Source: Bacillota bacterium (GTDB lineage: Bacteria > Bacillota > Sulfobacillia > Thermaerobacterales > Thermaerobacteraceae). Taken from it: a stretch of 5,236 bases of DNA. Shown here one piece after another: positions 1-5,236 of this stretch (position 1 is its first letter; each line of letters opens with the position of its first letter). A program made the translations under genes and the position numbers. The DNA lies in contig QGUQ01000148.1 in NCBI GenBank assembly GCA_003242195.1, forward strand, positions 1 through 5,236, in the 5' to 3' direction. Below the pieces are notes generated by a model. It worked only from the letters and a program-made list of their open reading frames with translations. It searched no databases and was not told the origin of the DNA.

Positions 1-1
1 C

Positions 2-415
2 CCGCATTTTTCCCCTGACAGCAAGTTCGGAGCGCCCATTGCCCGTACCCTTGGCAATTGCCTGGCGTTCGGCAACTATGCGCGACTTGTGGACCTGATC
101 GGGCCGGCCCGGACCATGGAGCTGATTTATACGGCGCGATTCGTCGGCGCAGAGGAAGCCTACGGCCTCGGTCTGGTCAATGAAGTTGTGCCGGTGGATC
201 GGTTCGAGCAGCGACTGACCGAATTAGCCCATACGATTGCCAGTCATGCACCCCTCACGCTCACGGTCACAAAGCAAGCCGTACGGCGAATCCAGCGTCA
301 CCGCCGTCCCCAGGGAGGCGATGACCTGGTCGTGACCTGTTACATGAGTGCGGATTTTCGTGAAGGGGTCGAGGCATTTCTTGCTAAGAGACAGCCCGTC
401 TGGAAAGGGTATTGA
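2..415 (+). CDS. Enoyl-CoA hydratase/isomerase (crotonase) family protein, 3' part only
   Basis: The reading frame is open from the left edge (first full codon at 2), so the 5' half of the gene is missing. The GTG at 89 is internal, because family-typical sequence precedes it. The visible 137 residues are the C-terminal part of a crotonase-fold protein: the FGxP turn (residues 9-12 here), an LIGPAR segment, the A-x-E-A-x-x-x-GLVNEVVP block (about residues 56-71), and the terminal S-x-DF-x-EGV-x-AFL-x-KR-x-P-x-W-x-G signature. Crotonases act on acyl-CoA thioesters in the cytoplasm (hydration, isomerisation, dehydration and others). In classical enoyl-CoA hydratase the FGxP turn is followed at once by the second catalytic Glu. 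Here that position is Ile (codon 38-40), so plain hydratase activity is uncertain. The gene lies 43 nt upstream of tctC on the same strand, which suggests co-transcription with the transporter. The family is near certain; the reaction is not. Confidence 0.9.
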   Translation, partial: PHFSPDSKFGAPIARTLGNCLAFGNYARLVDLIGPARTMELIYTARFVGAEEAYGLGLVNEVVPVDRFEQRLTELAHTIASHAPLTLTVTKQAVRRIQRHRRPQGGDDLVVTCYMSADFREGVEAFLAKRQPVWKGY

Positions 416-445
416 GTTGTTTCCGCAAGTCTGGGGGATGCCTTC

Positions 446-453
446 GGGAGGGG
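446..453 (+). promoter_or_regulatory. Ribosome binding site of tctC
   Basis: GGGAGGGG ends 5 nt before the ATG at 459. It decides the start of tctC: the frame is open back into the crotonase gene, but only this ATG has a strong Shine-Dalgarno sequence followed directly by a signal peptide. A second in-frame ATG at 474 has no comparable site. Confidence 0.75.
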
Positions 454-458
454 TAAAG

Positions 459-1514
459 ATGCTGGCAAGTGTAATGCTGAGGGTGAGCAAGCGTACCATT
501 GCCGCAACATCGATTGCGATCACAGTGGCTTCCATGACCTTCCTAGCGGCCTGCGGAAAGGCCACTCCTTCCTCCGGCAATCAGGGAGACTCAGGTGTTA
601 CTTCCAGCCTTCCCAGCAGTTATCCAGATAGACCCGTAGAATTGGTCGTGCCCTTTAATCCTGGTGGAGGCTCAGACATTTTCGCACGCACCGTTGCCAA
701 TATGCTTCAGGAGGAAGGGATCGTCAAGGGAACCATGACTGTGGTTAACCGGCCTGGCGGCAGTGGGGCGACGGGCATGGCCTATACAGTTGGAAAGAAT
801 GGCGATAACTACACGCTCATGACCATGGTTAACGACGTGATTGCGGGCCCGATTCAGAGCGGCAGTGATATCAGCTACAAGAACCTCACTCCAATTGCTC
901 GCTTGTCGTTGGACCAGTTCCTCATCATCGTCCACGCTGATTCACCATACAAGACGATCCAGGACTTGGTCAATGCGGCCAAGGCCAACCCGGAAAAGAT
1001 CAACTTTGCAGGAACCGGGGTCGGCGCGCCCGACAGTCTGTTGCTTGCCCTGTTGGAGCAGGCGACAGGGACGAAATTCAACTACATCAGCTTCCAAAGC
1101 GGTGGCGAGGTCAATACGGCCCTACTGGGAAAGCAAGTAGACGTTGCCACTGCCAATCCCACCGAGGTCATCTCTCTCATTGAAGGCGGTCAGATCCGTG
1201 CCCTGGCCGTGGCTGGGGAGGAGCGGCTCAAGGGGCTCCCGGATGTTCCAACGCTCAAGGAAAGTGGCATCGAAGTCGTGTTTGAGCAGTTTCGTGGCGT
1301 CGGTGGTCCACCCGGCATGCATCCGGAAGCTGTGGATTTCTGGGCCACGGCTTTCCGCAAGCTGTCCGAGACTAAACGCTGGCAAGCCGAATATGTGGAT
1401 GCCAATATGCAGCGGTCGGCGTTCATGGGACCCGAAGAGTTTAAGTCCTGGCTCGACGAGCAGGACCGTCTTTACCGTGACCTGATGCGCGAGCTCGGGC
1501 TTGTGAGGCAGTGA
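459..1514 (+). CDS. tctC: Tripartite tricarboxylate transporter substrate-binding lipoprotein (TctC/Bug family)
   Basis: This 351-residue extracytoplasmic solute receptor captures a carboxylate ligand and delivers it to the TctAB membrane complex. The N-terminus is a lipoprotein signal peptide: basic residues R8, K11 and R12, a hydrophobic stretch (13-30), then the lipobox L29-A-A-C32, with C32 the expected lipidated residue. A Ser/Gly/Thr-rich linker (about 36-54) leads into the Bug fold. The conserved first-lobe motif VVPFNPGGGSD is at residues 63-73, followed by R77, and the second ligand loop NRPGGSGATG is at 97-106. Other family-typical parts are A-G-T-G-x-G-A-P-D (184-192) and G-x-P-D-V-P-T-L-K-E-S-G (259-270). 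Bug proteins of Gram-negatives are mostly soluble periplasmic forms of roughly 320 residues; the extra length here is the lipoprotein leader and linker. tctB follows after 22 nt. The family assignment is secure. The ligand is unknown: Bug proteins bind citrate, other di- and tricarboxylates, aromatic acids or amides. Confidence 0.95.
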   Translation: MLASVMLRVSKRTIAATSIAITVASMTFLAACGKATPSSGNQGDSGVTSSLPSSYPDRPVELVVPFNPGGGSDIFARTVANMLQEEGIVKGTMTVVNRPGGSGATGMAYTVGKNGDNYTLMTMVNDVIAGPIQSGSDISYKNLTPIARLSLDQFLIIVHADSPYKTIQDLVNAAKANPEKINFAGTGVGAPDSLLLALLEQATGTKFNYISFQSGGEVNTALLGKQVDVATANPTEVISLIEGGQIRALAVAGEERLKGLPDVPTLKESGIEVVFEQFRGVGGPPGMHPEAVDFWATAFRKLSETKRWQAEYVDANMQRSAFMGPEEFKSWLDEQDRLYRDLMRELGLVRQ

Positions 1515-1523
1515 GGCTATCGT

Positions 1524-1530
1524 GGGGGTG
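1524..1530 (+). promoter_or_regulatory. Ribosome binding site of tctB
   Basis: GGGGGTG matches the consensus GGAGGTG at six of seven positions and lies 6 nt before the ATG at 1537. This favours ATG 1537 over the in-frame GTG at 1522, which has only a weaker GAGG (1513-1516) overlapping the tctC stop codon. Confidence 0.6.
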
Positions 1531-1536
1531 CCAAAT

Positions 1537-2025
1537 ATGTACGCTGCGGAACTCCTCTGTGCTGGCGCCCTGGGATTGCTCGGAGGCGTTGCGATCTACC
1601 TGTCCCTGAGGCTGCCCTACTGGTCCCACTATGGTCCCGGCCCCGGATTCCTCCCGCTGTGGTTGGGAGTCGCCCTCGCGATCATTGCTGCCGCGCTCGT
1701 AATCGAGGGGTGGCGGGTGCGAGAGTCCGCGTGTGCTGGCCGGACTGTCGCTCAGTATCCGCCGGCAGATGGGGCGCGTGCAGATGGCACGGAACGGGTG
1801 TCCTGGTTCGCCCTCGTTCTAGGTGTATTGGGCATGGTCCTCCTCGTTGATCGTCTTGGGCTGCTTCTGGCGATGTCCGTCTTCCTGTTGGCCGGTGCCC
1901 GCTGGGTTGCAGGGCTCACGTGGACGAACTGTGTGCTCGTCGCGCTACTGGGGCCGGCGTCGTTCTATCTCCTGTTCGGAGTATTGCTGGCAGTACCCTT
2001 CCCGCGAGGCCCACTGGGCTTCTGA
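1537..2025 (+). CDS. tctB: Tripartite tricarboxylate transporter small membrane subunit (TctB)
   Basis: This 162-residue membrane protein is the small, poorly conserved subunit of the TTT permease, which partners TctA. Hydrophobic segments lie at about residues 4-23, 40-57, 89-104, 106-121 and 131-153, giving four or five membrane passes. The family usually has four, so the third and fourth may form one bent region around V103-D105-R106. The best-conserved TctB feature is visible: L-P-Y-W between the first two helices, then the glycine/proline turn GPGPGFLP at 33-40, followed by LWLG. A polar loop (about 58-88) separates the two halves, as in other TctB proteins. If GTG 1522 were used instead, the protein would gain five residues (167). 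Its place between tctC and tctA, with gaps of 22 and 24 nt, supports the call as much as the sequence does. Confidence 0.9.
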   Translation: MYAAELLCAGALGLLGGVAIYLSLRLPYWSHYGPGPGFLPLWLGVALAIIAAALVIEGWRVRESACAGRTVAQYPPADGARADGTERVSWFALVLGVLGMVLLVDRLGLLLAMSVFLLAGARWVAGLTWTNCVLVALLGPASFYLLFGVLLAVPFPRGPLGF

Positions 2026-2034
2026 AAGCGGATT

Positions 2035-2043
2035 GGGGAGGTG
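2035..2043 (+). promoter_or_regulatory. Ribosome binding site of tctA
   Basis: GGGGAGGTG contains a perfect GGAGGTG (2037-2043) placed 6 nt before the ATG at 2050. The in-frame GTG at 2041 falls inside this Shine-Dalgarno sequence, so it is very unlikely to be the start. This fixes the tctA start at 2050. Confidence 0.8.
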
Positions 2044-2049
2044 GGCCCT

Positions 2050-3597
2050 ATGGACGTCGTCAATGTGTTCCACAGCATCGGGCACGGATTTGCCGTGGCG
2101 TCAACGCCGACCAACCTGCTGTTTGCGACGATCGGCGTGGTAGCGGGGACCCTAATCGGTGCGCTGCCGGGTATCGGATCGCCGGCAGGTGTTTCCCTAC
2201 TACTACCGTTGACGTACGGAATGGATCCGACCTCCGCCATCATCATGCTAGCCGGAATTTATTATGGCTGCATGTACGGAGGAACGATATCCTCTGTGCT
2301 GATAAACACCCCCGGTGACTCCGCGACCGTCGTTACGACTCTGGACGGCTATCAAATGGCGCGCCAGGGGCGTGCGGCAAAGGCACTGGGCATCGCCACC
2401 ATCGGTTCGTTCGTCGCTGGCACCTTCGGCGTCGTAATGATCATGTTACTAAGTCCAATCCTGGCACGTATTGGGCTCAGCTTTGGACCGGCCGAGTATT
2501 TTGCGTTGATCCTGCTGGGCTTTACCGCAGTGGCGGCCGTTACGGACACATCACCGCTTAAGGGGTTAGCGATGGTCGTCCTGGGCCTCCTCCTCTCGAC
2601 TGTGGGTATTGACGTCCAGTCGGGCATTCCGCGTTTTACCTTTGGCCAAACAGCCCTTCTCGACGGTTTCGAGTTTCTCCCGGCGGTCATTGGGCTGTTT
2701 GGGATTGGTGAGGTGCTCGTTGGGATCAAGGAAGTCCGGGATCGCGGCACGATCCGGGCGGACTTGGGCTGGCGAAGCGTGCTCCCCAGTGCGGCGGAGT
2801 GGGTGCGATCGCGATGGGCCATTGTCCGCGGCACACTCGTGGGGTTCTTCGTCGGGGTGCTACCGGGTGCCGGAGCTACCCTTGCATCATTCATGGCCTA
2901 TGGACTCGAGAGGAGGGTTTCGCGGCATCCAGAGGAGTTTGGTAAGGGGGCCATAGAAGGCGTCGCTGCTCCTGAAGCTGCCAACAACGCTGCCTCTTCG
3001 GCCGCGATGATTCCGTTGTTGACCCTCGGCCTACCGGGATCGGGGACAACAGCGATCTTACTAGGGGGATTTCTTCTGTGGGGCCTGAAACCGGGACCAT
3101 TGCTGTTCACGGAACACCCAGATTTCGCCTGGGGCTTGATCGCGAGCATGTATATCAGCAACGTGCTGCTGGTCATTCTCAATCTATTTGCCATTCCCTT
3201 GTTTGCATCGATCCTCCGGGTACCATACCGAGTGCTCGCACTCTTCATCGTGCTGTTTTCAGTCATGGGAGCCTATTCGCTGAACAATGATCTGCACGAC
3301 GTCTACTTGATGATCCTTTTCGGTTTTGCGGGTTACGTGTTGAGTCGGATGGACTATCCTGTGGCTGGGCTTGTGCTTGGGCTCGTGCTCGGTCCTCTGT
3401 TCGAGAACAATCTGCGACAGGCTCTGGCCATCGCACATGGCGATTGGACCATGTTATTTACAAGGCCGATTTCCGGCCCCTTGATGGTGCTGGCCCTCTT
3501 GGCATTGTTCTGGCCTGCCTTCGTTTTCCTTGCAAAGAGAGTCCGCCGGAGCTGGGTATCGGCGGACGCCCGGCCCGTGGGATCTCGTCACATGTAA
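2050..3597 (+). CDS. tctA: Tripartite tricarboxylate transporter large membrane subunit (TctA)
   Basis: This 515-residue integral membrane protein is the translocating subunit of the TTT carrier. It imports the carboxylate delivered by TctC, normally driven by an ion gradient rather than ATP. Its length is typical of the family (about 500). Diagnostic motifs appear in two matching halves. The N-terminal half has GALPGIG (37-43), YYGCMYGG (71-78) and NTPGDSAT (86-93). The C-terminal half has GVLPGAG (269-275), APEAANNAA (about 308-315) and LGLPGSGTTA (326-335). Long hydrophobic stretches separate these motifs, and the chain ends in a basic tail (K496, R497, R499, R500). A charged segment (about 225-260) sits between the halves. 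The gene is the last of the apparent operon, 74 nt before a strong hairpin. Family identity is certain; ion coupling and substrate are not readable. Confidence 0.97.
   Translation: MDVVNVFHSIGHGFAVASTPTNLLFATIGVVAGTLIGALPGIGSPAGVSLLLPLTYGMDPTSAIIMLAGIYYGCMYGGTISSVLINTPGDSATVVTTLDGYQMARQGRAAKALGIATIGSFVAGTFGVVMIMLLSPILARIGLSFGPAEYFALILLGFTAVAAVTDTSPLKGLAMVVLGLLLSTVGIDVQSGIPRFTFGQTALLDGFEFLPAVIGLFGIGEVLVGIKEVRDRGTIRADLGWRSVLPSAAEWVRSRWAIVRGTLVGFFVGVLPGAGATLASFMAYGLERRVSRHPEEFGKGAIEGVAAPEAANNAASSAAMIPLLTLGLPGSGTTAILLGGFLLWGLKPGPLLFTEHPDFAWGLIASMYISNVLLVILNLFAIPLFASILRVPYRVLALFIVLFSVMGAYSLNNDLHDVYLMILFGFAGYVLSRMDYPVAGLVLGLVLGPLFENNLRQALAIAHGDWTMLFTRPISGPLMVLALLALFWPAFVFLAKRVRRSWVSADARPVGSRHM
3541..3567 (+). 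repeat. Inverted repeat inside the 3' end of tctA
   Basis: A perfect 8-bp inverted repeat, GTCCGCCG (3541-3548) and CGGCGGAC (3560-3567), surrounds an 11-nt loop. It lies within the last codons of tctA and ends 27 nt before the stop codon. It could form an mRNA hairpin near the operon's 3' end. It may equally be a by-product of coding for basic residues in GC-rich DNA. Confidence 0.4.
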
Positions 3598-3670
3598 GGA
3601 CTGGAAGATGACGCGCCACGGTATCTCAGCACGAATGGCAGTAGCGCAGCTAGAACCGTCGGAAGACGTT

Positions 3671-3696
3671 GGCCGCCGGGCTCCCACCCGGCGGCC
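3671..3696. terminator. Hairpin between convergent genes, probable bidirectional terminator
   Basis: A perfect 10-bp GC-only stem, GGCCGCCGGG (3671-3680) and CCCGGCGGCC (3687-3696), closes a 6-nt loop. It lies 73 nt after the tctA stop and 31 nt after the stop of the convergent metallopeptidase gene, where a shared terminator is expected. No run of T follows on either strand, so it is not a textbook intrinsic terminator. It may instead act as a Rho-assisted or 3'-end-protecting structure. A second, smaller stem follows directly: CGTTGC (3696-3701) with GCAACG (3709-3714). The rest of the 130-nt intergenic region shows nothing else. Confidence 0.6.
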
Positions 3697-3727
3697 GTTG
3701 CTGTACGTGCAACGCCTGAGCGGTCAT

Positions 3728-4414
3728 TCACTCGGGCTGGTCGTCCGCCGCATCCTCGTGGTCACGGTCGGGCCGGCCACCCGGGTCCGACTGACCGCCA
3801 CCGTCCTCCCGCCATGCCTCGCCCCGGCGTGCTTCTTCCCAAAGTTCCTGCAGGTGGCGCAGGTCTTCGAGACCGAGCCAATCCACGCCGGCCAGGGCCT
3901 CGATGTGGTGCTGAAGCTCGTGCAAGATGGTTTCCTCCAGCTCGTCGTACCAGACCGCCGCCGGTTCACGGGCGAAGGTCTTCACGAAGGAGCCATAGTA
4001 GATGCGGATGAACCGGCCCAGGTGCGGCTCGGTGATGTACTCGCCCAGGAGGTACACATCGGGCGGGTCGGAGAGGTTGCGCCGCGCCTCCTGATCGATC
4101 TGGATTCCGCCCGTCAGCCCTTCCAGCAACCGGTCGGGGAGGCCGGCGACGATCTCGTCGGCCCACTCGCAGAAGGTGTCGAAGTCAACCGGAACGTCCC
4201 CGCCGGGGGCGTCGTCCGGGATCTCGTCCCCAGCGTCCCCGGAGGTGCCGGCCGCATCTTCCGGCAGGGTTCCGCCGTCCTCGGGCCCGGGTTCCTCCCA
4301 ATCAATGTCCCGGTCTTTGTCCCAGGGCACGCCCGCGTGGTCGCGCGGGGTCCCCCGGCCTTGCTCGTGGGGCTTCTTGCCCGCGCCGTCGTTGCCGGGT
4401 TTCCCCTCCGGCAC
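3728..4414 (-). CDS. Zincin-like metallopeptidase family protein with acidic N-terminal extension
   Basis: The 228-residue product has a zinc-protease motif, H165-E166-L-Q-H169, in the context EETILHELQHH. Acidic residues D178, E183 or D184 downstream could supply the third metal ligand. Upstream motifs, FDTFCEWADEIV (about 78-89), GLxGGIQI (about 99-106), a Y-x-LGEY segment (121-125) and LGRFIRIYYGSF (132-143), match the small metallopeptidase group related to Pfam Zincin_1 (PF06262), known mainly from Gram-positive bacteria. Those proteins are usually only about 110-150 residues. Here residues 1-75 are a polar, probably disordered extension (19 Asp/Glu in residues 32-83), and about 28 charged residues trail at the C-terminus. 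No signal peptide or membrane segment is seen, so it is probably cytoplasmic. The start is GTG at 4414: an in-frame TAG lies immediately upstream (4415-4417) and AGGGGG (4424-4429) sits 9 nt away. GTG at V29 is an alternative start. The substrate is unknown for this family. Confidence 0.85.
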   Translation of the reverse strand: MPEGKPGNDGAGKKPHEQGRGTPRDHAGVPWDKDRDIDWEEPGPEDGGTLPEDAAGTSGDAGDEIPDDAPGGDVPVDFDTFCEWADEIVAGLPDRLLEGLTGGIQIDQEARRNLSDPPDVYLLGEYITEPHLGRFIRIYYGSFVKTFAREPAAVWYDELEETILHELQHHIEALAGVDWLGLEDLRHLQELWEEARRGEAWREDGGGQSDPGGRPDRDHEDAADDQPE

Positions 4415-4423
4415 CTAGCTCAT

Positions 4424-4429
4424 CCCCCT
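4424..4429 (-). promoter_or_regulatory. Ribosome binding site of the metallopeptidase gene
   Basis: Read on the - strand, AGGGGG lies 9 nt before the GTG at 4414. An ATG closer to it (4421-4423) is in frame but is followed one codon later by TAG (4415-4417), so it cannot start this gene. The next usable codon is the GTG right after that stop. Confidence 0.5.
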
Positions 4430-4478
4430 GCGTCCGCCGGTGCGGTGAAGTGCCTATGCGGCTCGTGCTCCTCGTGCT

Positions 4479-4507
4479 GCCCCGCAAGGACCTCGTTCCG
4501 GCGGGGC
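4479..4507 (-). terminator. Hairpin after the aminotransferase gene, possible weak terminator
   Basis: Beginning 10 nt after the aminotransferase stop codon on the - strand, GCCCCGC (4507-4501) pairs with GCGGGGC (4485-4479). An inner GGA/TCC pairing is offset by small bulges. No T-run follows. It may reduce read-through into the metallopeptidase gene, which begins about 65 nt further on, or may simply protect the transcript 3' end. I saw no convincing -35/-10 pair in the 103-nt gap (4415-4517), so the two genes could still share a transcript. Confidence 0.35.
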
Positions 4508-4517
4508 GACCGCTTCT

Positions 4518-5236
4518 TCAAGCCACCTTCGAGCTCCGAGCCAGTTCCTCCACGGCCTCCAGCAGGCGGTCGATTTCTTCGGCGGTGTTATAGGGGGCCA
4601 GCCCCACCCGGACCAGGCCGCCCTTCTCCGCCAGGCCCAGTCGTTCCACCAGCGTGACGGCGTAGAAGTCGCCATCCCAGACGAACAGCCCGCGCTCGCC
4701 CAGGAACCGCGCCACCTCCGCCGGGTGCCTGCCATCCAGCGTGAACGACACGGTGGGCGTGCGCGGGTGGCCCTCCGGCGGCCCAAAGATGCGCACCCCC
4801 GGGATTTGCGCCAGCCCGTCCAGCAGCCGCTGGCACAACGGTGCCTCGTACGCCTCGATGGCATGCATGCCGGCCAGGGCCTCCGCCCGCCGCCCCGAAG
4901 CGCCGCCCAGGGCGTCCCGGAAGGCTTCCATATATGGGCGGCCCAGGCTAGCGATGAAGTCCACCGCCGCGGCGGCCCCGGCCAGCCCCTCGTGGTTGAG
5001 GGTGCCCGTTTCGATCTTCTCCGGTACCTCGGGCGATTGCGGGCGCACCTTGTACGTCCGCAAGCGCTCGAAGACCTCCCGACGCCCGTAGAGCACCCCC
5101 ACGTGGGGGACGAAGAACTTGTACGCCGAGCACAGCAGGAAGTCGCATCCCAAAGCCTTGACGTCGATGGGGCCGTGGGGGGCGTAGTGGACGGCGTCGA
5201 TCACCGCCAGGGCCCCGACCTCGTGGGCCATGCGCA
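4518..5236 (-). CDS. Cysteine desulfurase-like class V aminotransferase (VC1184-type), 3' part only
   Basis: The frame is open through the right edge; an Arg codon precedes the Met at 5231, so that Met is probably internal. About 238 C-terminal residues of a PLP-dependent fold-type I enzyme are visible, out of roughly 400 usual for the group. Numbering from that Met, the PLP-site motif VIDAVHYAPHG (10-20) supplies D12, which contacts the pyridine nitrogen, and stacking-region H15. CSAYKFF (34-40) holds the Schiff-base lysine K38. The G-T-L-N-H-E-G segment (76-82) is the phosphate-side loop, and residues 140-237 form the small domain. Where NifS/SufS/IscS enzymes carry the persulfide-forming cysteine, this protein reads WDGDFY (185-190), and no cysteine occurs after C133. 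It resembles the family annotated as 'cysteine desulfurase-like protein, VC1184 subfamily', whose reaction is not well defined. It should therefore not be named sufS or iscS. Isopenicillin-N-epimerase-like or other class V activity is possible. Confidence 0.9.
   Translation of the reverse strand, partial: RMAHEVGALAVIDAVHYAPHGPIDVKALGCDFLLCSAYKFFVPHVGVLYGRREVFERLRTYKVRPQSPEVPEKIETGTLNHEGLAGAAAAVDFIASLGRPYMEAFRDALGGASGRRAEALAGMHAIEAYEAPLCQRLLDGLAQIPGVRIFGPPEGHPRTPTVSFTLDGRHPAEVARFLGERGLFVWDGDFYAVTLVERLGLAEKGGLVRVGLAPYNTAEEIDRLLEAVEELARSSKVA

Noticed and set aside
89..91. GTG as the start of a short crotonase-family protein
   Set aside because: The frame is open to the left edge and the residues before the GTG (FGxP turn and following helix) are family sequence, so the gene is truncated by the window.
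348..458. Upstream in-frame extension of tctC from an ATG at 348
   Set aside because: It would overlap the crotonase 3' end by 68 nt and bury the lipoprotein signal peptide. The ATG at 459 has a strong Shine-Dalgarno sequence.
416..458. Possible promoter or terminator between the crotonase gene and tctC
   Set aside because: The 43 nt contain only the Shine-Dalgarno sequence. No stable hairpin or -35/-10 pair could be seen.
2041..2043. GTG start for tctA
   Set aside because: These three bases form the end of the GGAGGTG ribosome binding site serving the ATG at 2050.
4421..4423. ATG on the - strand close to the AGGGGG site
   Set aside because: It is followed by one codon and then a TAG stop, so it gives only a two-residue frame.
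4462..4478. Two copies of CTCGTGCT spaced by one base
   Set aside because: Only two short copies in a GC-rich gap; no array and no sign of a binding-site function.
3530..4657. Long + strand open frame (375 codons) starting inside tctA and running antisense through the metallopeptidase gene and into the end of the aminotransferase gene
   Set aside because: It overlaps two - strand frames with recognisable protein motifs, reads through the terminator hairpin, and its product is a Pro/Val/Arg-rich string with no family features. Long antisense frames are common in GC-rich DNA.
4454..4864. Second - strand frame (136 codons) within the aminotransferase region
   Set aside because: A shadow of the aminotransferase frame rich in Arg, Trp and Gly. 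The overlapping frame carries the PLP-enzyme motifs.

Overview
The window holds the end of one operon and two genes on the opposite strand, which meet tail to tail near position 3600-3730. The + strand (1-3597) carries the 3' part of a crotonase-fold (enoyl-CoA hydratase/isomerase family) gene. It is followed by a complete tripartite tricarboxylate transporter (TTT) set in the order tctC (substrate-binding lipoprotein), tctB (small membrane subunit), tctA (large membrane subunit). Gaps between these genes are only 21-43 nt and each tct start has a good Shine-Dalgarno sequence, so they most likely form one transcript. The simplest reading is a catabolic unit: TctABC imports a carboxylic acid, and the crotonase-family enzyme acts on its CoA thioester. 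The substrate cannot be read from the sequence.

The - strand (3728-5236) carries a complete small zincin-type metallopeptidase gene (HExxH motif) with an unusual acidic N-terminal extension. Upstream of it lies the 3' part of a class V aminotransferase gene of the 'cysteine desulfurase-like' (VC1184-type) group, which runs off the right edge. A perfect 10-bp GC-rich hairpin in the convergent intergenic region (3671-3696) is the likely transcription barrier between the two units. A second hairpin just after the aminotransferase stop may separate it from the metallopeptidase gene.

Organism: a bacterium of moderate to high GC. The lipoprotein form of TctC and the style of the metallopeptidase suggest a high-GC Bacillota (Firmicutes) lineage, possibly one of the Symbiobacterium/Thermaerobacter/Limnochordia type. 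This is an impression from family resemblance, not a demonstrated assignment. Base composition differs sharply between the halves. Hand-counted 60-nt lines give 50-52% GC at two places in the tct genes, against 68-83% at three places in the - strand genes, although at least one line in tctB (1741-1800) also reaches 68%. The tct/crotonase block may therefore have been acquired.

I found no RNA genes, CRISPR arrays, insertion sequences or integrase sites, and nothing that clearly amounts to a new system. The most worthwhile oddities are the crotonase lacking one usual catalytic glutamate, the acidic extension on the metallopeptidase, the aminotransferase lacking the desulfurase cysteine, and the composition step.
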